Part shown: in pieces, positions 1-9,671 of the stretch | Position numbering within the stretch: position 1 is the first letter of the stretch | How the letters are laid out: each line of letters begins with the position of its first letter | DNA from: Paenibacillus sp. Soil766 | GTDB lineage: Bacteria; Bacillota; Bacilli; Paenibacillales; NBRC-103111 | Direction: 5' to 3' | Assembly (NCBI RefSeq): GCF_001428105.1 | Contig: NZ_LMSJ01000045.1 | Location: forward strand, 176,318-240,317 | Length of the DNA: 64,000 nt | The notes under the pieces: generated by a model | What the model was told of the DNA's origin: nothing | Databases searched by the model: none | The model's input: only the letters and a program-made list of their open reading frames with translations | Position numbers and translations under genes: made by a program

Positions 1-495
1 CAAGTCGAAAAAATCGAGTTACGGGTGAGGATCGGCGTGATTCCAGCTCTGTAAGTCGAAAAAATCGAGTTGCAGGAGAGAATCGGAGTGATTCCAGCTC
101 TGTAAGTCGAAAAAATCGAGTTGCAGGAGAGAAACGGAGTGGTTCCAGCTCTGCAAGTCGAAAAAATCGAGTTGCAGGAGTGAATTGGCGTGGTACCTCT
201 GTAAGTCGAAAAAATCGAGTTGCAGGAGAGAAACGGAGTGGTTCCAGCTCTGCAAGTCGAAAAAATCGAGTTGCAGGAGTGAATTGGCGTGGTATCAGCT
301 CTGTAAGTCGAAAAAATCGAGTTGCAGGAGAGAAACGGAGTGGTTCCAGCTCTGCAAGTCGAAAAAATCGAGTTGTAGGAGTGAATTGGCGTGGTACCAG
401 CTCTGTAAGTCGAAAAAATCGAGTTATGGGAGAGGATTGGCGTGATTCCAGCTCTGTAAGTCGAAAAAATCGAGTTACAGGAGAGAATCGGACTA
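1..495. repeat. 51-bp tandem repeat array, about ten units, cut by the window edge
   Basis: Units begin at 2, 53, 104, 155, 203, 254, 305, 356, 407 and 458, so the period is 51 bp except one 48-bp unit (155-202) that lost 3 bp. Each unit opens with an almost invariant core AAGTCGAAAAAATCGAGTT, whose ends form an imperfect inverted repeat around the A-run. The remaining 32 bp vary between two main types that alternate from 104 to 406, giving a higher-order period of about 102 bp. Because 51 is divisible by three, the array is open in several frames on both strands; I regard these frames as spurious. The array starts before base 1. Confidence 0.9.
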
Positions 496-824
496 GGGGT
501 CTTTCTACAAATAATCTTCGATTTAGTTCGGAGTTGTCGGACTCATGCAACTATCGGCGTCACGAGAAAGTTGTATTGAGTTATGAAAGGAGTGTATTAG
601 ATAGTTTTCATAGCCTATTACTTTTTGTTTTTTGCTTTCCATGCTATACTGATAGAATGTACGTTCGTATATTGATTTTCGACTGAACTCCTTAGATCCC
701 CTCATATCCCCCTCCATCATCTACCACGCCGACTCATCACTAGAATTATGATAGAATAGAGAGATAGAATACGAGAATTGCTTATGAAGCAAGCTTTCCG
801 ACGGAAAGTGTTAGGAGGCCTTGA
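496..824 (+). promoter_or_regulatory. Intergenic region with a probable addB promoter
   Basis: No gene is seen between the repeat array and addB. A TGC-extended -10 box TATACT lies at 645-650 with a T-rich, weak -35 region near 622-627 (17-bp spacing). This would give a leader of about 170 nt. A second TATGAT at 747-752 has no -35 partner. The addB ribosome-binding site AGGAGG is at 813-818, 6 nt before the ATG. Confidence 0.4.
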
Positions 825-3800
825 ATGTCCATTCGATTCGTTATTGGTAGAGCCGGAAGCGGCAAGAGTGAACGTTGTCTAACTGAAATGAAGCAACAGC
901 TGGTATCGGCGCCTGAAGGCGATCCGTTGATTTTGCTTGTCCCTGAACAAGCTACATTTCAAGCTGAGCACGCGTTGGTTTCGGATCCAAGTATTCGCGG
1001 AATGATCCGCGCGCAAGTCTTAAGTTTCCACCGATTAGCATGGCGTGTTATGCAAGAAGAAGGCGGGACAGCGCGTCTGCCGATTGATGATACAGGCAAG
1101 AAATTGCTGTTAACGAGCATTTTACATAAATACAAGGATAAACTTCGACTCTTTGGTCATTCTGCTGAGCAAATGGGCTTTGTAGATCGATTGAATCAGC
1201 TTTTTACGGAAATGAAACGCTATTGCGTGACGGCTGAACAGCTAGAAACGCATGAAAATAAACGAGTAACTAACCTTGGTGAACATGGTTTGCTGAGGGA
1301 CAAAATGCATGATATTCAACTGGTGTACCGCCAATTTGAGACCGAGCTTGCGAGGCAGTATTTGGACGGCGAAGATTACTTGACGCTGCTCGCAGAGCAA
1401 GTTCAGAACTCGGCTTATTTGCGTTCAGCATCAGTCTGGATTGATGGATTTCATGGCTTTACACCTCAGGAATTCAAGGTGCTTGGTGCATTATTTGCTG
1501 CTTGTAAGCAAGTGACGATTACGCTATGTCTGGATCGCGAACTCCAGACGGGGGATAGCCCGGATGAATTGGATTTATTTCACCCCACAGCTACGACGAT
1601 GGTACGTTTGCAAGATATGATCTGGCAGCTTGGACTTGATGCGGCTGAAGTTCTTCATCTCGCTCCTGAGCGTTCGCCTCGATATGAGGATAGTCCTGCA
1701 CTTGCCTATTTGGAGCAGAATTTTGACCGTCGAATCGGTGGCAGAGCGCCTAAATATAAGCCTTTACCTGGAGAGAAGATTGCCGATCAACTCGTTATTA
1801 GGGAAGCTGTTCATCGTCGTGCAGAAGTTGAGGGTGCAGTGCGTGACATGCTTCAGCTAGTTCGAGAACAGGGTGTGCGTTGGCGTGAAATGGCAATCAT
1901 GGTGCGGAACATGGAAGGATATCAAGATCTGTTAAACATGGTATTAACAGATTATGAGATCCCACACTTTTTCGATCAGAAGCGTTCGGTGCTTCATCAC
2001 CCGCTCGTGGAATTCATTCGCTCTGCGCTGGAAGTTATCCAGCATAATTGGCATTATGATGCCGTATTCCGTTGTATCAAAACGGATTTATTGCTGCCTA
2101 CAAGTGCAACATCTCAAAGGACTGAGCTAGATAAATTAGAGAATTATGTGCTTGCATTTGGGATTCAAGGTTATAGATGGACGGATGGCAAGCCATGGAC
2201 GTATAAATTTCGTGCCAATTTGGAGCAAGCAGAAGATGGGGTAAATGAACAATCCGCGGAGCTTCAAGCGCTAAATACGAGCAAATCGTGGGTCGTTGGT
2301 CCATTGCTAGCGTTATCCAATCGCCTTTCACAAGCACGTACCGTCAAAGCTCAAGTCGAAGCGGTTTATGAGTTATTGGTAACCATTCAAGCACCAGAGA
2401 AATTAGAAACCTGGACGCAGCAAGCAACACTTAATGGAATGCCAGAAAAGGCACGTGAGCACGGTCAAATGTGGAACAGTGTCATGGATATGCTTGATCA
2501 ATTAGTGGAAACCATGGGAGATGATGAACTTTCCTTAGAGCTGTTTAACGGCCTGATTGAAACTGGCATGGAAAGCATGAAGCTGGGGTTAGTTCCACCA
2601 TCGATGGATCAATTACTGATCGGAAGTATGGATCGAACTCGCTCAAGCGGGATTCGGTATGCGTATATTCTAGGTGTAAATGACGGGGTTATTCCTGCAC
2701 AGATGGCTGAAAAAGGTGTGCTCACAGAAGCAGAACGCAGTGTTCTCATGGACTCCTTATTACCAATGGCGGATGGAAGCCGTCGGAAGCTGTTGGATGA
2801 GCAATTTATCGTCTACACATCGTTGACTGTACCAGGCAAGCGACTCTGGATGAGTTATCCGCTAGCAGATGAAGAAGGGAAATCATTGTTGCCTTCAGAG
2901 CTGATCAGACAGATGCGACAGCTGTTTCCAGGTACAGAAGAACCGCTGCTTCTTGCAGAACCTTCAGCGGAAGCCCCTGAAAGTGAGCAAGCTGCCTATC
3001 TGTCGCATCCAACACAAGCGATCTCTTATTTGGCGGTTCGTATGAAGCATTGGATGCTTGGTGGCCGAATGTCAGAACTATGGTGGGATGCATACAATTG
3101 GTACGCTGAACAACCCGCTTGGGGGATGAAATTACAATCGCTGGTACAGGCGTTGCAATATACGAACAAAGAGAAGGGGCTTTCCACCTCTACTAGTAAA
3201 TTGTTATACGGGCAGCACTTACGTGCCAGCGTTTCACGAATGGAGAAGTATGTGGCTTGTCCGTTCTCGCATTTCATTTCTCATGGACTAAGGCTGCAAG
3301 AGCGTCGCGTCTATCGCCTAGATGCTCCGGATATCGGACAATTGTTCCACGCAGCATTGAATCAATTCGTTCAGAAGCTGCAGCAGGATCAGCTGGATTG
3401 GGGGTCACTTTCCGCCGAACAATGTATGGAGAGGTCTGCACAAGTTGTGGACGAGCTCGCACCGAGACTTCAAGGTGAAATTCTCTTGAGTTCAAGCCGC
3501 TATGCGTATATAGCTAGAAAACTAAAGCAAGTGGTTGGCAGGGCAACGGTTATTCTCGGCGAACATGCCAAGCATGGTCAATTTCAACCACTCGGGCTGG
3601 AAATTGATTTTGGACCTGGCAAGGATCTGCCATCGTTAACATTTGAATTGGAAAATGGCTGTACAATGGAGATTATCGGCCGAATCGACCGTGTGGATCG
3701 AGCGGATGGCGAGCAAGGTGTGCTTTTACGAGTGATTGACTATAAATCCAGTCAAACAGCCTTGCAACTTTCAGAAGTGTACTATGGATTATCCCTACAG

Positions 3801-4355
3801 ATGTTGACTTACTTGGACGTTATCCTTACACATGCGGAGACATGGCTTGGTGCCCAAGCAAAACCTGCAGGTGTGCTTTATTTCCATGTGCATAATCCGA
3901 TGTTGCAGCAGAAAAATGCGCTTGATTCGGCCTCCGTCGAGAAGGAGCTGCGTAAACGTTTCAAAATGAAGGGTTTAATTACAGCTGATGCTGAGGTGGC
4001 TGGATTGATGGATGATGAGCTCATCCACAGTTCGGGGCATTCACAACTTATTCCTGTTGCCCTAAAGAAAGATGGGAGTTTTTACTCAACTTCATCAGTA
4101 GCGACGGACGAGCAGTGGGATACGCTCCGGACCTATGTACGCAAACAAGTGAAACGAATTGGTACAAACATTACAGATGGTCATGTTGATATTGCTCCTT
4201 ATCGGTTAGGGAAAAAATCAGCCTGCCAGCATTGCTCGTATACGGCGATTTGTCAAATAGACCCCCTATTCGAAGGGAATGAAATTCAAGTCTTTCGTCC
4301 ACGTGCGAAGGATCAAGTATGGACGGAGTTGACTGCGCTGGTAGGCCAGTCGTGA
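825..4355 (+). CDS. addB: ATP-dependent helicase/deoxyribonuclease subunit B (AddB)
   Basis: AddB is the nuclease and Chi-recognition subunit of AddAB, the Firmicute counterpart of RecBCD, which resects double-strand breaks for RecA loading. The 1176-residue product has a P-loop GRAGSGKS near residue 8, a C-terminal RecB-type nuclease motif IDYKSS near residue 970, and four cysteines C812, C1134, C1137 and C1143 with the spacing of the AddB iron-sulfur staple. The ATG is 6 nt after AGGAGG. The gene is followed by addA after 21 nt, so they are almost certainly co-transcribed. Length matches the family (about 1160 in B. subtilis). Confidence 0.97.
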   Translation: MSIRFVIGRAGSGKSERCLTEMKQQLVSAPEGDPLILLVPEQATFQAEHALVSDPSIRGMIRAQVLSFHRLAWRVMQEEGGTARLPIDDTGKKLLLTSILHKYKDKLRLFGHSAEQMGFVDRLNQLFTEMKRYCVTAEQLETHENKRVTNLGEHGLLRDKMHDIQLVYRQFETELARQYLDGEDYLTLLAEQVQNSAYLRSASVWIDGFHGFTPQEFKVLGALFAACKQVTITLCLDRELQTGDSPDELDLFHPTATTMVRLQDMIWQLGLDAAEVLHLAPERSPRYEDSPALAYLEQNFDRRIGGRAPKYKPLPGEKIADQLVIREAVHRRAEVEGAVRDMLQLVREQGVRWREMAIMVRNMEGYQDLLNMVLTDYEIPHFFDQKRSVLHHPLVEFIRSALEVIQHNWHYDAVFRCIKTDLLLPTSATSQRTELDKLENYVLAFGIQGYRWTDGKPWTYKFRANLEQAEDGVNEQSAELQALNTSKSWVVGPLLALSNRLSQARTVKAQVEAVYELLVTIQAPEKLETWTQQATLNGMPEKAREHGQMWNSVMDMLDQLVETMGDDELSLELFNGLIETGMESMKLGLVPPSMDQLLIGSMDRTRSSGIRYAYILGVNDGVIPAQMAEKGVLTEAERSVLMDSLLPMADGSRRKLLDEQFIVYTSLTVPGKRLWMSYPLADEEGKSLLPSELIRQMRQLFPGTEEPLLLAEPSAEAPESEQAAYLSHPTQAISYLAVRMKHWMLGGRMSELWWDAYNWYAEQPAWGMKLQSLVQALQYTNKEKGLSTSTSKLLYGQHLRASVSRMEKYVACPFSHFISHGLRLQERRVYRLDAPDIGQLFHAALNQFVQKLQQDQLDWGSLSAEQCMERSAQVVDELAPRLQGEILLSSSRYAYIARKLKQVVGRATVILGEHAKHGQFQPLGLEIDFGPGKDLPSLTFELENGCTMEIIGRIDRVDRADGEQGVLLRVIDYKSSQTALQLSEVYYGLSLQMLTYLDVILTHAETWLGAQAKPAGVLYFHVHNPMLQQKNALDSASVEKELRKRFKMKGLITADAEVAGLMDDELIHSSGHSQLIPVALKKDGSFYSTSSVATDEQWDTLRTYVRKQVKRIGTNITDGHVDIAPYRLGKKSACQHCSYTAICQIDPLFEGNEIQVFRPRAKDQVWTELTALVGQS

Positions 4356-4376
4356 TCATAGAAAGGAGCGTGCAAG

Positions 4377-7300
4377 GTGACGCAACAGCAAGAATCTAAA
4401 CCTATCGGAAGTACATGGACGGATGATCAATGGGATGCGATTACCCTCAAAGGTCAGAATATGTTGGTCGCGGCTGCTGCAGGCTCTGGTAAAACAGCCG
4501 TACTCGTAGAACGTATCATTCGACGGATCTCTAATGAGTGGGAACCAATCGATGTAGACCGATTACTCGTTGCTACCTTTACGAAGGCTGCAGCTTCCGA
4601 AATGAAGCATCGGATTCGAGAAGCACTTGAGAAAGAATTAATGAAACAACCTCATTCCCAGCATCTGCGAAAGCAGCTCGCACTAATGGGGAAAGCGTCC
4701 ATTACTACGTTGCACTCCTTTTGTTTGGAAGTTGTACAACGGTATTTTAGTCTCATCAAATTAGACCCTGGCTTTCGGATAGCGAATGAAACAGAAGCTG
4801 ATTTACTCCGTCAGGACTTGCTAGGCGAGATGCTTGAAGAATATTATGCCGCAAGTGATGAGAACAGTGCCTTCTGGAAATTGGTTGACTCATTCAGTGG
4901 CGAACGTAATGATAATGCGATTATGCAACTCATTCAAAAGCTATACGATGTATCTCGCAGTCATCCTTGGCCAGAGCATTGGTTAAGAGGAACAGCTTCC
5001 ATGTTTGGGTCGCCAGCACATCAAGTGAATGTGGCTCAGTCAGCGGCGATAGTTGAAGAAGCTTTGCCTTATGTTGCTGCGGCATCAGCACCTGTGGATT
5101 ATTCACTATGGGAGCAAAGTCTTATTGGTGATCTTTCCCTCGAATTAGAGGGGGCAGCAGACTTGTTAGGGCAAGCCATCCATATCGCAGAATCCCCGGG
5201 AGGGCCTGCTCCGTATTTAGATAATTTGCGCGACGATTTACTGCTCGTTCAGAATTTACTGGAAACAACGACATATCCCTGGTCTGTCTTATATCTTGGT
5301 TTTCAAACGGTCGAGTTCGGCAAGCTAAAAGCTTGCAAAGGCGATGATTATGATAAAGGGCTGCAAGAAGAAGTCAAAGAGCTGCGAAACAAGGCAAAGG
5401 ATCAAATTAACAAATTAAAAGAAGAGTTGTTCGGCCGGACACCAGAGCAGTTTCATCAAGAAATTGCAGATATGGCTCCTTTACTACACGTTCTTGTCGA
5501 TCTCATCGTTGATTTTGGCAGGCGCTATCAAGAGGCTAAAGCAGAGAAGGGTCTAATAGACTTTGCCGATTTGGAGCATTACTGCTTGCAAATTCTAAGT
5601 GCGCCTGGTTCCATGCCTGGTGAATTGTATCCTTCAGAAGCAGCGCAAGCATATCGGAAGCAATTTGCTGAAGTGCTCCTTGATGAATACCAGGATACGA
5701 ATCGTGTCCAAGAAGCCATTGTTGAGCTGATTTCAACAGCAAAGCCCGGGAATCGGTTTATGGTTGGCGATGTGAAACAAAGTATTTATCGGTTTCGACT
5801 AGCAGAGCCAGGTCTATTTTTAGAAAAATACAAAGCGTATCGCTCCAACAAAGATGAAGTGACAGATCGTGAAATGAACGGTGGAAGAATTGACTTAGCG
5901 AGAAATTTCCGAAGTCGTCTTCAAGTTGTCGACGCGGTTAACTTTATTTTCAAACAAATGATGAATGAAACTGTCGGTGAAATTGCTTACGATGAGCGTG
6001 CAGAACTGGTATATGGAGCTGGATATCCGCCTTCGGTATCAGATTGTTCAGTTGAAATGCTGATTATAGACCGTGCGAAAGATGGAGCCGACAAAACAGA
6101 GACTCATATGGAAGAATCGGATGAAAATGGGGACGAAACAAACGTCGATGGCGCTGAAAGCGGAGCTGATCCTGCCTTGGAAGCGGAAGAGCTGGAAACC
6201 GCACAACTGGAAGCACGTACCATTGCTCGTCAAATTAGGGGCTTGTTAGGTGTTGAGAATCAAGAATCTTTTCAAGTGTTTGACAAAAGAACGGGCGGCA
6301 ATCGTCCGGCAACCTACAGGGATATCGTGATTTTATTGCGAGCAACCCAAGCGTGGTCTCCCATTATAATCGACGAGCTGAAGAAACAGGGAATACCTGC
6401 TTATGCCGAGCTCAGTACTGGATATTTCTCGGCAACAGAAGTCGAGACGATGCTCTCCTTGTTGAAGGTTATCGACAATCCATATCAGGACGTACCACTG
6501 GCTGCTGTATTGCGATCACCTATAGTGGGGCTGACAGCTGAACATTTAGCACAAATTCGAGTTGCGGATAAATCTGTAGCTTTCTATGAGTCTGTACTGC
6601 GTACAGTCCAGCAAAAATCACTTGATGAGAATGACGAGTTGTCCATTAAATTGACAAAATTTCTTGAACAATTAGAACAATGGCGAAATGACGCCAGGCA
6701 GGGTTCTCTTGCTGACTTGATCTGGCGTATTTTTAGACAAACCGGCTATTATGATTTCGCTGGCGGTTTGCCTGGCGGCATGCAAAGACAAGCCAATTTA
6801 AGAGCGCTATATGATAGAGCTAGACAATACGAGAGTACATCGTTACGTGGATTATTCCGTTTTTTACGGTTTATTGAGCGGATGAAAGAAAGTGGAGGCG
6901 ATCTTGGAACCGCGCGTGCGCTGGGTGAACAGGAAGACGTCGTACGAATTATGTCCATTCATAAGAGTAAAGGTTTGGAATTTCCAGTGGTATTCGTGGC
7001 TGGAATGGCGAAAATGTTTAATCAACGTGATTTGAATGAAGCATTCTTATTGCACAAAGAGCTTGGTTTTGGACCGCGATTTGTAGATACGACACTTCGT
7101 GTTAGTTATCCGACTTTACCTTCACTTGCCATAAAAAAGAGGCTGAAACTAGAACTTCTAGCTGAAGAAATGCGTGTCCTTTATGTAGCACTTACGAGAG
7201 CGCGCGAGAAATTGTACCTGCTGGGAACTGTGAAATCTCTCGATAAGCTTCTGCGAGGTTGGGGACGTCACCTATCCAGAGAGGCTTGGTACTTGCCTGA

Positions 7301-8330
7301 CTTTGAGTTGGCTAAAGCGAAAAGCTATCTGGATTGGGTCGGACCGGCATTGCTTCGTCATCCTGATGCTGCTTTGTGGCGAGAAAGACTTGGCATTAGC
7401 GATGTGTCTTCTGATGTACGCTTGCTGCGTGATACCTCGCAATGGAAACTGTCTGTGATTACGCCTGAAAGCTTGCAGCAGATGGATGTACTTGAAAATA
7501 CGACTTTTGAGCCAGAACGAGATCGTTTGATGGCGATTCAGCAACGAGAGGTTGTCTCTACTTCGGGAAAATGGAAAGATGCTTTAGGAGAGCGTCTATC
7601 CTGGCGATATGATTTCCCAGATGCACCTAAACATTTCGCCAAAACGACAGTTTCGGAGATGAAACGATTATCTGAGGTCAACCGAATTGCCGATGAGTTG
7701 GAGTCACCGACCTCTGTCGAAACTTCATCTATTCTGGGGCAAGCGTCAGTAACCAATAAATCAGCTGCTTCGATTTGGCGTAGACCGAGATTTATGGAAG
7801 AGAAGAAGCTAACGGCTGCAGAGAAAGGGACTGTTGTTCATGCTGTCATGCAAAATATGTCTCTATCGGAATTGCCTACAGAGGCAAGTATCCAATCGAC
7901 ACTCCAGGAGATGTTGGACAAACAAACAATGACGCAAGACCAGCGTGATGTGGTAGATATTCCTGTTATCCTGAAGTTTTTTGAGACGTCGGTTGGCAAA
8001 CGAATGATCCAGTCACGTCATATACAGCGAGAGGTTCCCTTTAGCTATGGGCTCCCTGCGGATGAGGTTTATTCCGAGACGGATTCATCAACGCTTGGTG
8101 AGACGGTGCTCATTCAAGGGGTAATTGACTGTCTATTTGAAGATGAACTGGGACTCGTTCTAGTAGATTATAAAACAGATGCTGTTAGAGGAAGCACAGA
8201 ATCAGAACTTCAGCTTCGGTATGAGAAGCAAATAGGGTTGTATGCACGAGCTGTAGAACATATCTGGAAACGTCCGATACACGGGAAGTTTCTCTATTTC
8301 TTTGATGGAGCTAAGTTGGTAGAAATGTAG
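4377..8330 (+). CDS. addA: ATP-dependent helicase/nuclease subunit A (AddA)
   Basis: AddA is the 3'-5' UvrD-family helicase and second nuclease of the AddAB complex. The 1317-residue product shows the Walker A motif AGSGKT (residues 35-40), Walker B DEYQDTN (436-442), the motif VGDVKQSIYRFR, and a C-terminal nuclease motif VDYKTD with Asp1264 and Lys1266. The GTG start has an AAGGAG site about 7 nt upstream. The protein is longer than B. subtilis AddA (about 1230); part of the difference is an acidic low-complexity insertion at about residues 565-610. It sits between addB and sbcD in the probable operon. Confidence 0.97.
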   Translation: MTQQQESKPIGSTWTDDQWDAITLKGQNMLVAAAAGSGKTAVLVERIIRRISNEWEPIDVDRLLVATFTKAAASEMKHRIREALEKELMKQPHSQHLRKQLALMGKASITTLHSFCLEVVQRYFSLIKLDPGFRIANETEADLLRQDLLGEMLEEYYAASDENSAFWKLVDSFSGERNDNAIMQLIQKLYDVSRSHPWPEHWLRGTASMFGSPAHQVNVAQSAAIVEEALPYVAAASAPVDYSLWEQSLIGDLSLELEGAADLLGQAIHIAESPGGPAPYLDNLRDDLLLVQNLLETTTYPWSVLYLGFQTVEFGKLKACKGDDYDKGLQEEVKELRNKAKDQINKLKEELFGRTPEQFHQEIADMAPLLHVLVDLIVDFGRRYQEAKAEKGLIDFADLEHYCLQILSAPGSMPGELYPSEAAQAYRKQFAEVLLDEYQDTNRVQEAIVELISTAKPGNRFMVGDVKQSIYRFRLAEPGLFLEKYKAYRSNKDEVTDREMNGGRIDLARNFRSRLQVVDAVNFIFKQMMNETVGEIAYDERAELVYGAGYPPSVSDCSVEMLIIDRAKDGADKTETHMEESDENGDETNVDGAESGADPALEAEELETAQLEARTIARQIRGLLGVENQESFQVFDKRTGGNRPATYRDIVILLRATQAWSPIIIDELKKQGIPAYAELSTGYFSATEVETMLSLLKVIDNPYQDVPLAAVLRSPIVGLTAEHLAQIRVADKSVAFYESVLRTVQQKSLDENDELSIKLTKFLEQLEQWRNDARQGSLADLIWRIFRQTGYYDFAGGLPGGMQRQANLRALYDRARQYESTSLRGLFRFLRFIERMKESGGDLGTARALGEQEDVVRIMSIHKSKGLEFPVVFVAGMAKMFNQRDLNEAFLLHKELGFGPRFVDTTLRVSYPTLPSLAIKKRLKLELLAEEMRVLYVALTRAREKLYLLGTVKSLDKLLRGWGRHLSREAWYLPDFELAKAKSYLDWVGPALLRHPDAALWRERLGISDVSSDVRLLRDTSQWKLSVITPESLQQMDVLENTTFEPERDRLMAIQQREVVSTSGKWKDALGERLSWRYDFPDAPKHFAKTTVSEMKRLSEVNRIADELESPTSVETSSILGQASVTNKSAASIWRRPRFMEEKKLTAAEKGTVVHAVMQNMSLSELPTEASIQSTLQEMLDKQTMTQDQRDVVDIPVILKFFETSVGKRMIQSRHIQREVPFSYGLPADEVYSETDSSTLGETVLIQGVIDCLFEDELGLVLVDYKTDAVRGSTESELQLRYEKQIGLYARAVEHIWKRPIHGKFLYFFDGAKLVEM

Positions 8331-8375
8331 TCATAGAAAATGAAAGCCGGCCTAGGGGTAGGAAGGAGATGTGAC

Positions 8376-9557
8376 ATGCGAATTTTGCACACAGCAGATT
8401 GGCATTTTGGGCGAGCCTTAGAAGGACGAAGCCGAATGGATGAGCAGATTGCTTTTATGGATGAACTCGTGCGCATCGTGGAAGATCAAGTCATTGATCT
8501 GGTGTTGATTGCAGGAGATATATATGACAGCGTGAATCCTCCTGCTGCAGCGGAGCAGTTGTTTTATGAGGGCATTGCCAGATTAGCGGATGGCGGGAAA
8601 AGACATGTGGTGATTATTTCAGGCAATCATGATCATCCGGATCGGCTTGCAGCTTCTGGCCCGTTAGCAGCAACACAAGGAATTACTTTAGTAGGTTTAC
8701 CAATACAAGAAATTCAGTCGATTGGAATCGCACGTACAGGTGAACTTGCACGACTAATCACGTTGCCGTATCCATCGGAATCACGTTTGAAGGAGTTGTT
8801 GTCCGAGGTTGCGGAGGAAGAAGTGCTGCGCAGCAAATATTCGGAGCGGGTTGGGGCACTCATTCGTAAACAGGCAGTTTTCTTTGAAGCTAGCACAGTG
8901 AATTTAATTATGAGTCATTTGTATGTTCTAGGAGGGCATGAAACGGAATCTGAACGACCAATTCAGGTTGGCGGCGCTTATACGGTTGATACAACGGCTT
9001 TGACAGCGGGTGCGCAATACGTTGCGCTAGGTCACTTGCACCGCCCACAAAATGTGAAAGCCGCATCACCCATTCGATATAGTGGATCGCCGCTAGCCTA
9101 CAGCTTCTCGGAAGCGGGTCAAGCCAAATCAGTTACGATACTTGATCTTGCCCCAGGGCAGGAAGCAGAACCAAAGGAGATTTTCTTGACCTCAGGTCGT
9201 CCACTGGTGAGCTGGAAGGCGAAAGAAGGCATTGGACAGGTTCATCAATGGTTAGATGAGCAACGCGATAGCACGGCATGGATTGATTTGGAGATTACGA
9301 TGACATCTGCTATGTCCATAGAACAAATTCAATCGTTGCGTAAAGCGTATGAGGGATTCATTCACATTCGCCCCATTTATCCGGAAATGGAAGTTGTACG
9401 TTCGGCGATGCCGAGAGCTGCTTTTTCGATGGAAGAACATTTCACGCGCTTCTACGCACGCCAAACGGGAGGCGCACAACCTGAGCCTGCGTTAGTTCAA
9501 TTATTTTTGGAGTTGCTGCAAGAGAAAGATCTTGGGGATACCACTGGCGGCGAGTAA
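8376..9557 (+). CDS. sbcD: Exonuclease subunit SbcD (Mre11-type nuclease)
   Basis: SbcD is the metallophosphoesterase nuclease of the SbcCD (Mre11-Rad50) complex, which opens hairpins and removes protein-blocked DNA ends. I place the start at ATG 8376, not the upstream in-frame ATG at 8340, because GGAAGGAG at 8361-8368 sits 7 nt before it and the family begins MRILHTADWHFGR. The 393-residue product carries the metal-ligand motifs DWH (residues 8-10), GDIYD, GNHDHPDR and GHLHRPQ. It lies 45 nt after addA, with sbcC downstream. Confidence 0.95.
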   Translation: MRILHTADWHFGRALEGRSRMDEQIAFMDELVRIVEDQVIDLVLIAGDIYDSVNPPAAAEQLFYEGIARLADGGKRHVVIISGNHDHPDRLAASGPLAATQGITLVGLPIQEIQSIGIARTGELARLITLPYPSESRLKELLSEVAEEEVLRSKYSERVGALIRKQAVFFEASTVNLIMSHLYVLGGHETESERPIQVGGAYTVDTTALTAGAQYVALGHLHRPQNVKAASPIRYSGSPLAYSFSEAGQAKSVTILDLAPGQEAEPKEIFLTSGRPLVSWKAKEGIGQVHQWLDEQRDSTAWIDLEITMTSAMSIEQIQSLRKAYEGFIHIRPIYPEMEVVRSAMPRAAFSMEEHFTRFYARQTGGAQPEPALVQLFLELLQEKDLGDTTGGE

Positions 9558-9671
9558 TTGAGCAGGGGCGTATGGATGGATAGAAACACGTGAGAAGATA
9601 GTAAACAAATTGTTTTCCCCAACAAATACTTGTGGATAACTTTGCGATGTGAAGGAAAGGAGGAAGGTCCA

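Noticed and set aside
1-495. CRISPR array
   Set aside because: The sequence between the 19-bp cores is itself repeated in two types, so there are no unique spacers, and no cas genes lie nearby.
19-686. Open frames through the tandem repeats on both strands (for example 180-686 plus, 19-255 minus)
   Set aside because: They are by-products of a 51-bp period divisible by three, have no ribosome-binding site tied to the repeat edge, and encode low-complexity repeats in three frames at once.
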